From: CAZAQV01 sp964487255
GTDB taxonomy: Bacteria > Myxococcota_A > Polyangia > Polyangiales > CAZAQV01
DNA length: 18,580 bases
NCBI GenBank assembly: GCA_964487255.1
Contig: CAZAQV010000048.1
Location: forward strand, 1 to 18,580
Reading direction: 5' to 3'
Shown here: positions 14,467-18,580 of the stretch, piece by piece
Position numbering within the stretch: the stretch's first letter is position 1
How the letters are laid out: each line of letters begins with the position of its first letter
Program-made: the position numbers and the translations under genes
The notes under the pieces: generated by a model
What the model saw: the letters and a program-made list of their open reading frames with translations, nothing else
The model's database searches: none
Told to the model about the DNA's origin: nothing

Positions 14467-14487
14467 GCCGGCAAGCACGTTGCCGGC
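14467..14487. repeat. Perfect 8-bp inverted repeat (stem-loop)
   Basis: GCCGGCAA (14467-14474) and TTGCCGGC (14480-14487) flank a 5-base loop. No T run follows on either strand, so it is not a classical terminator. It sits between the divergent carbonic anhydrase and tRNA-Lys and could be an operator or a structured leader. Confidence 0.5.
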
Positions 14488-14541
14488 AAAGGAATAGGTT
14501 GAAAGGCTGTGGGCAATTGGTTATCAATCGGTCCTTCGGTA

Positions 14542-14614
14542 GGGCTGTTAGCTCAGTTGGTAGAGCAGCGGGCTTTTAACCCGACGGTCACAGGTTCGAG
14601 TCCTGTACGGCCCA
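14542..14614 (+). tRNA. tRNA-Lys (anticodon TTT)
   Basis: A complete 73-base cloverleaf can be drawn. The acceptor GGGCTGT pairs with ACGGCCC; the D arm is GCTC-AGTTGGTA-GAGC; the anticodon arm is GCGGG-CTTTTAA-CCCGA with TTT at positions 34-36; the T arm is ACAGG-TTCGAGT-CCTGT; the discriminator is A. The outermost anticodon-stem pair is a G-A mismatch; the other four are Watson-Crick. The encoded 3' end is A-CCC, so CCA must be completed by nucleotidyltransferase. A tyrosine recombinase gene lies just downstream in the same orientation, so the 3' half is a likely attachment site. Confidence 0.95.
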
Positions 14615-14665
14615 CCCTTACACGAAGGTGTTTCCTTCGATGCCGGGGTGCGCCCTCTGCATGGC

Positions 14666-14741
14666 TGGTCCGCGGTTGGTCCAAAAGCTGGACCGGGCCA
14701 CGAGCGCTACATTGCCAACGCCACGCATAGGGAGTTGGCAA
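14666..14741. repeat. Cluster of short inverted repeats between tRNA-Lys and integrase
   Basis: Two palindromic pairs lie in the 225-bp gap. GGTCC (14678-14682) and GGACC (14690-14694) flank a 7-base loop, with an additional TGGTCC direct copy at 14666-14671. TTGCCAAC (14712-14719) and GTTGGCAA (14734-14741) flank a 14-base spacer. Such arrays near an integrase can be arm-type or excisionase binding sites, but nothing here proves that. Confidence 0.4.
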
Positions 14742-14839
14742 CCTAGCCGAAGTGGTGACCCGGGGTTGAAGGCTTCGCACAAATCCGATGCTGAGATTTG
14801 GGCGAGACGCGGCCGCTTGTCTGCAGAAAGACAAGGACA

Positions 14840-15931
14840 GTGGCAAAACCACAGAAGAGGGGCGGCAAGTGGCGGATTCGATGGACGGACCACACCGGGC
14901 GTGTCCGAAGCGAGACCTACAGCGACCGTCAAGTCGCCAACCTGGCGCTGAGGCGGCACGAACTCGAAACTGAGAAGGCGAGGGCGGGTTATTCACTCGG
15001 AGCCACCGGCCTTCGGACCTTCGGTGAGCTGGCTGACTACTGGATTAAGTACCGAGTTCCAGAGAAACGCAGCGGCAAGAAGGATATCAGCGTCATTCGC
15101 CGCCACCTTCGGCCGCGCTTCGGAGACCTTCGGCTGCGAGACGTAACCGTCGCACAGGCGACCCGCTTTAAGGCTGAGTTTCAACTCTCGCCAAAGACGC
15201 TCCACAACGTGCTCACGCTGTTTATCGCGATGCTGAACTACGCGGTTGATCTTGGCTGGCTCGATAGCTGCCCGCGAATCAAGAAGCCGACGCTAGTTCA
15301 AACGTCCTATCGCTACCTGCGGACGCGAGACGAGATTCGCCGCTTTCTTGAGGCCGCACTGGTCGAGGGCCAAATGGCGCACGCGCTCTACTGCACGGCC
15401 ATCTACACGGGGATGCGCGCGGGCGAGCTTGCGGGGCTTCGATGGGATTGCGTGGACCTCGAGCGTCGCTCGATTCAAGTGGCGCGCTCCTACGATGGCC
15501 CGACGAAGGCGGGCTACGTTCGTTACCCGCCGATTCTCGACCCGCTGCTTCCGGTGCTGACGAAGCTCAAGGCCGTGCGTACGGGTGACTTTGTGTTTAC
15601 GAACCTGAACGGATCAAGGCTTCAACCGTCAGCGCGTTTGTTTGAGGAGGTGCTTCATCGCACGCTGACCCGCGCTGGCTTTCCGAAGCCAACGGAGGGC
15701 AGGGCGCGGCACTACATTCGCTTCCACGATTTGCGGCACACGTTCGCGAGCCATTGGGTGATGAACGGAGGCGACCTCTACAAGCTCCAGCAAATCGGCG
15801 GCTGGCGTTCGTTCGCCATGGTCCAGCGCTACGCGCACCTCGCGCCCGAAGCTTACGCCGAGGACTTGGACCGTCTCGGCACCTATGAGGAACCGGCGAA
15901 GGTTCTGCAGCTTGTGGAAGGGGCAAGATGA
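14840..15931 (+). CDS. Tyrosine recombinase / phage-type integrase
   Basis: The protein has about 363 residues if started at GTG 14840, which follows AAGGAC closely; an upstream TTG (14798) adds 14 unlikely residues. The N-terminus (GGKWRIRWTDHTGRVRSETY) is an AP2-like arm-binding domain. A core-binding SAM-like domain (about 55-150) and the catalytic domain follow. The catalytic set is complete: R193 (TGMRAGELAGL), likely K223 (PTKAGYVR), H296 and R299 (HDLRHTFASHW), W322 (GGWRSFAMVQ) and nucleophile Y331 (QRYAHL). It cuts and rejoins DNA to integrate or excise an element. Its position 225 bp after tRNA-Lys in the same orientation is the classical setting for insertion at a tRNA 3' end. Its stop overlaps the next start as ATGA, implying translational coupling. 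Confidence 0.92.
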   Translation: MAKPQKRGGKWRIRWTDHTGRVRSETYSDRQVANLALRRHELETEKARAGYSLGATGLRTFGELADYWIKYRVPEKRSGKKDISVIRRHLRPRFGDLRLRDVTVAQATRFKAEFQLSPKTLHNVLTLFIAMLNYAVDLGWLDSCPRIKKPTLVQTSYRYLRTRDEIRRFLEAALVEGQMAHALYCTAIYTGMRAGELAGLRWDCVDLERRSIQVARSYDGPTKAGYVRYPPILDPLLPVLTKLKAVRTGDFVFTNLNGSRLQPSARLFEEVLHRTLTRAGFPKPTEGRARHYIRFHDLRHTFASHWVMNGGDLYKLQQIGGWRSFAMVQRYAHLAPEAYAEDLDRLGTYEEPAKVLQLVEGAR

Positions 15932-16866
15932 AACACGGAAACACGGGCAAGAAACGCGAAGTGACAGACAAGATGGTGGTCGCCAATCGCCAGAACGCGC
16001 TGCGGTCAACGGGCCCGAAGACAGAGGAGGGCAAGCGGGCGTCGAGCTCGAATGCGACGAAGCACGGGCTGGACTCGTCCGCTGTGCTGATACGCGGCTT
16101 CGAGTGCCCGGACGAATGGGAAACGCATCTTGAAGATATCCGGCACAGCCTTGGCCCAGTCGGCCACCTAGAGACAACGCTCGCTGATCGTATTGCGCTC
16201 TACTTGTGGAGGCTTCGTCGCGTCGCTGCGGCTGCAGCTCAAACGGTTGCCGCGAGTCCGGTTGAGAAGAACCCGGCCGACAATACGATGTGGCGGGAGT
16301 CCGCAGCGCTGTTGCTGGCGTCGGAAGAACCCGACGAAGGCGAGGAGAGTAGCGAAGCATTCGATAAGCTCGGCATCGTTAAGCATAGCTACCCGGTCTA
16401 TACAGCCCGCAACGCAGAGGTGATTCTTGCCGCGCTTGCTCGCGACGCGTTTGGTGCGGTCGAAGGCTGGAGAATTAGCGCAGTCGCCGAGCGCGTGTTC
16501 TCGTCTTTCGGCGAGTCGGTCCCGGATGTTTGGGAGGGATACGAATACAACTCAGGCGAAGACCCGGATCGAAGCTGGGAGCGAATCGAGGCGACCGCCA
16601 CAGGTCTAGGCGCCACGGTTGAGGCGCTGCTCGCTACCGTCAAGGAACGCTGCATCGCCACCGTGCCGGCTGAATGGGCGATGCTAGAGCGCCGCAGGAA
16701 GGCGATGCTTGGTCATTTTGAGCACGAGGCCGTGCGCCACACGCTGCCCTCGCAGGACCTCATCGACCGCGTCACCAAGTACGAGGCGCACCTAGAACGC
16801 CAGCTCACCAGCAGCCTCCGCAACTTCTACGCCGCCCAGGGCGCACGACTGGCTTCCACGAGATAA
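15928..16866 (+). CDS. Integrase-coupled hypothetical protein with STGPKTEEGK...KHGL motif
   Basis: The 312-residue protein starts at ATG 15928 inside the integrase stop (ATGA), so it is translationally coupled to it. Residues 19-47 hold ANRQNALRSTGPKTEEGK then NATKHGLDS, a Gly/Arg/Asn-rich motif shared by many bacterial hypothetical proteins of unknown function. I recall it from proteins often scattered near mobile DNA. The rest is largely helical: HLETTLADRIALYLWRLRRV near 77-96, an acidic patch EEPDEGEESSEA, and a C-terminal helix LIDRVTKYEAHLERQLTSSL. There is no signal peptide or membrane segment. A role in DNA binding or in recombination with the neighbouring integrase is suggested only by the coupling and the basic N-terminus. 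I do not know the function. Confidence 0.65.
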   Translation: MKHGNTGKKREVTDKMVVANRQNALRSTGPKTEEGKRASSSNATKHGLDSSAVLIRGFECPDEWETHLEDIRHSLGPVGHLETTLADRIALYLWRLRRVAAAAAQTVAASPVEKNPADNTMWRESAALLLASEEPDEGEESSEAFDKLGIVKHSYPVYTARNAEVILAALARDAFGAVEGWRISAVAERVFSSFGESVPDVWEGYEYNSGEDPDRSWERIEATATGLGATVEALLATVKERCIATVPAEWAMLERRRKAMLGHFEHEAVRHTLPSQDLIDRVTKYEAHLERQLTSSLRNFYAAQGARLASTR

Positions 16867-16922
16867 TTGAGCTTTCACGGGTTCGAGGGGGGACCTAGCC
16901 AGACAACTGGCCCAGAATGCTT

Positions 16923-16943
16923 TGGGGCGAATGGGCTGCCCCA
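16923..16943. repeat. Inverted repeat between the STGP-motif gene and fic-like gene
   Basis: TGGGGC (16923-16928) pairs with GCCCCA (16938-16943) across a 9-base loop. No T run follows, so it could be a weak terminator of the integrase transcript or an operator upstream of the Fic promoter region. Confidence 0.35.
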
Positions 16944-16968
16944 TGTCACAAACACAAGCAGAAACGAA

Positions 16969-17018
16969 CGGTTAGTGGTATTTTTATAATAAACAAAAAG
17001 TTGTAAAAAAAGGACTCA
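16969..17018 (+). promoter_or_regulatory. AT-rich promoter and ribosome site of the Fic gene
   Basis: This 50-bp stretch is far more AT-rich than its surroundings. It contains a perfect TATAAT (16985-16990) and ends in AAAAAAAGGACTCA, where AGGA lies 5 bases before the ATG at 17019. No good -35 is found 17 bp upstream (AAACGA), so activation or an unusual sigma factor is possible. It indicates transcription independent of the integrase operon. Confidence 0.55.
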
Positions 17019-18404
17019 ATGAAGCGACCGAAGACAGCCCCGGCCATTTCCGAACTCTGGACGAGAATTGCTTCCAATATGGAGAGGTATCTGAAAATCA
17101 TTGATCACGCGAACCCAACACTGGATGGTCGTTATCTCCATTGGGACGAATTTCGGTATCGAACGCCTCCTGGAGACCTCACGAGCGAGGAGTGGTGGCT
17201 CGGCGTCAAACAAGCGCGTCAACAAGCCTCAACTCGCGTGGTCGAGATGAAAGAGATCTACGGCGTGAACTTCCGTTTCATGAAAACCACCGAAGTGCAG
17301 AAGCAGCTACATAGTTTCGACCGAGGCAATGTTGCGGAGATTGTCACAAAGTCGCTGGGGAATGAGGACGCCATTGTCGAGTATCGAGTTCGTCAGCTTA
17401 TCGAGGAAGCAATCAGCTCCAGTGAAATCGAAGGCGCGAGACCGACGACCCGAGAAGTAGCTCGGCAGTTGGTTCGTGAAAACCGGGAGCCAGATTCGAA
17501 AGACGAGCGCATGATTCTCAACAACTGGCGCGCCATGCGAAGGATCGTTGAGCTTCGAGATGCCAATGCCGAGCTTGGCATGGATGAGCTACTGGAGATT
17601 CACCGAATACTAGGAGAAGACGCTCTAGAAGTTACTGGGGCGGCCGGTTCACTCAGGGGACCGGAGCACGATGTCCATGTTGCCGATCACGAGGGAAACG
17701 TGTGGCATCAGCCGCCGCCCGTCGATGACATTAACGGCAAAGGTGCAACCATAGAGGTTCGAGTTCGTTCTCTACTGGAGTTCTCCAACAAGATAGCAAG
17801 TGAAGAAGATGAGGTTTTCATACACCCAATACTTCGTGCCATTATCTGTCACTTCTGGATGGGCTACGAACACCCGTTTCGCGACGGAAATGGGCGCATG
17901 GCCCGAGCACTATTCTATTGGGTGCTCCTTAAGAACCGATATGAGATGGCTGAGTTCCTTTCCATTTCGGGCCCCATTGATCGAGCTGTAAAACAGTACT
18001 ACCGAGCTTTTGCTTACGTCGAAACTGACGAAGGTGACTTGACGTATTTCATTCTCAACCAACTCGGCGTAATGACGCGGGCGCTACAAGAGCTAAAGGA
18101 GCACCTTACAGCTCGGATGAGGAGGGCGCAGCGCCTAGCTGATGCTGTGCAAGGGTTCGACAGATTGAATCACCGACAACGCTCTTTGCTGCAAAAGGCA
18201 GTGAGACATCCTCTCCAAACGTACACAATAGACGGCCACAAGAGTTCGCATAGAGTCCACTACCAGACCGCCAGGGCGGATCTTCTCGGTTTGGTCGAAG
18301 CCGGCTATTTCTCGGAGACCCGGGTAGGCAAGAAAAAACGCTTCAAGCCTGACGCTCAGTTCGTTGAGCTTCTCGAGCAAGCTCAAGAGAAGGAGTCCCG
18401 GTAA
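17019..18404 (+). CDS. Fic-family protein AMP-transferase with N-terminal inhibitory motif and C-terminal winged helix
   Basis: The 461-residue protein has the complete Fic motif HPFRDGNGR (285-293) followed by MARALFYW; the catalytic His is H285. Fic enzymes usually transfer AMP from ATP to a target protein hydroxyl. The inhibitory-helix motif (S/T)xxxE(G/N) is present upstream as SSSEIEGA (S134, E138, G139), making this a class II, self-inhibited Fic. The N-terminal 120 residues (YLHWDEFRYRTPPGDLTSEE) match the larger Fic/DUF-type N-terminal region. The C-terminal 80 residues resemble a winged helix (HYQTARADLLGLVEAGYFSE), suggesting DNA binding or autoregulation. No separate antitoxin is needed, since the lock is built in. 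The gene is less GC-rich than its neighbours and has its own AT-rich promoter, both consistent with transferred DNA. Targets are unknown. Confidence 0.9.
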   Translation: MKRPKTAPAISELWTRIASNMERYLKIIDHANPTLDGRYLHWDEFRYRTPPGDLTSEEWWLGVKQARQQASTRVVEMKEIYGVNFRFMKTTEVQKQLHSFDRGNVAEIVTKSLGNEDAIVEYRVRQLIEEAISSSEIEGARPTTREVARQLVRENREPDSKDERMILNNWRAMRRIVELRDANAELGMDELLEIHRILGEDALEVTGAAGSLRGPEHDVHVADHEGNVWHQPPPVDDINGKGATIEVRVRSLLEFSNKIASEEDEVFIHPILRAIICHFWMGYEHPFRDGNGRMARALFYWVLLKNRYEMAEFLSISGPIDRAVKQYYRAFAYVETDEGDLTYFILNQLGVMTRALQELKEHLTARMRRAQRLADAVQGFDRLNHRQRSLLQKAVRHPLQTYTIDGHKSSHRVHYQTARADLLGLVEAGYFSETRVGKKKRFKPDAQFVELLEQAQEKESR

Positions 18405-18407
18405 GCG

Positions 18408-18580
18408 ATGCATCGCAGACCAGAGTTTGTTGGCAAGGACGGCATGGAAACAACGCCCTGGTCGTACGATCGCCTGAAGCTTGCCCCTGCGCTGACCAAG
18501 TTGCATCCCCACGCAGAAACGACGCGCAATATACGAGCCGCAACGAGTAGGCCGTCCAAGTCGTTTTGGGAGTGCCGATG
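18408..18580 (+). CDS. Possible start of a further gene, running off the window
   Basis: An ATG lies 3 bp after the Fic stop (TAAGCGATG) and the frame stays open for 57 codons to the end of the window (MHRRPEFVGKDGMETTPWSY, then DRLKLAPALTKLHPHAET). The spacing suits a co-transcribed gene, but there is no recognisable motif, no clear ribosome site other than the end of the Fic gene (AAGGAGTCCCGG), and competing frames are open on the other strand. Confidence 0.3.
   Translation, partial: MHRRPEFVGKDGMETTPWSYDRLKLAPALTKLHPHAETTRNIRAATSRPSKSFWECR

Noticed and set aside
16880..16890. GGGTTCGAGG as a possible second copy of the tRNA-Lys end (attR)
   Set aside because: Only about seven bases match the T loop, and the following CCTGTACGGCCC is absent.
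1..18580. CRISPR array or long tandem repeats
   Set aside because: Reading through the window, no regularly spaced direct repeats of 20 bases or more were seen.

Overview
The window looks like a chromosomal piece of a Myxococcota-type (former deltaproteobacterial) genome. Four features support this: a secreted DUF2330 protein with EGF-like modules and a MYXO-CTERM-like tail (Cys, one membrane helix, Arg cluster); a lipoprotein with the Asp/Ala-rich linker common in that group; a membrane-anchored Hanks-type kinase with the catalytic loop HRDITPAN; and a Leu/Asn/Pro-repeat protein of a type I associate with that group. The placement is inference; there is no rRNA or other taxonomic marker.

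Region 1 (1-5640) is a scrambled accessory region: a truncated Uma2-family nuclease, a CelD/BcsL-type acetyltransferase, then a graveyard of insertions and broken genes. An XRE-type regulator gene is cut by an IS4-family element, whose transposase is cut by an IS3-family remnant. Next come an orphan DUF433 antitoxin-like gene and two adjacent unrecognised genes, one with an in-frame stop and one with a 1-nt frameshift in a G run. The second runs into a convergent lipoprotein gene.

Region 2 (5541-14351) is ordered and mostly intact chromosome. It holds a probable two-gene cell-surface operon (DUF2330 protein, then a DNRLRE-like lipoprotein), a DsbA/FrnE-type thioredoxin-fold protein lacking its second Cys, a Ser/Thr kinase, a secreted alpha/beta hydrolase, a repeat protein, an orphan C-terminal coding remnant, a receiver-like protein and a beta-carbonic anhydrase.

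Region 3 (14542-18580) begins with tRNA-Lys(TTT). Just downstream are small inverted repeats, a tyrosine recombinase, a translationally coupled (ATGA) protein with the STGPKTEEGK...KHGL motif, and a less GC-rich Fic AMP-transferase gene behind its own AT-rich promoter region. This looks like the left end of an element integrated at the tRNA 3' end; its right end is not visible in the window. The best candidates for something undescribed are the broken two-gene module at 3743-5635 and the int/STGP/Fic set.
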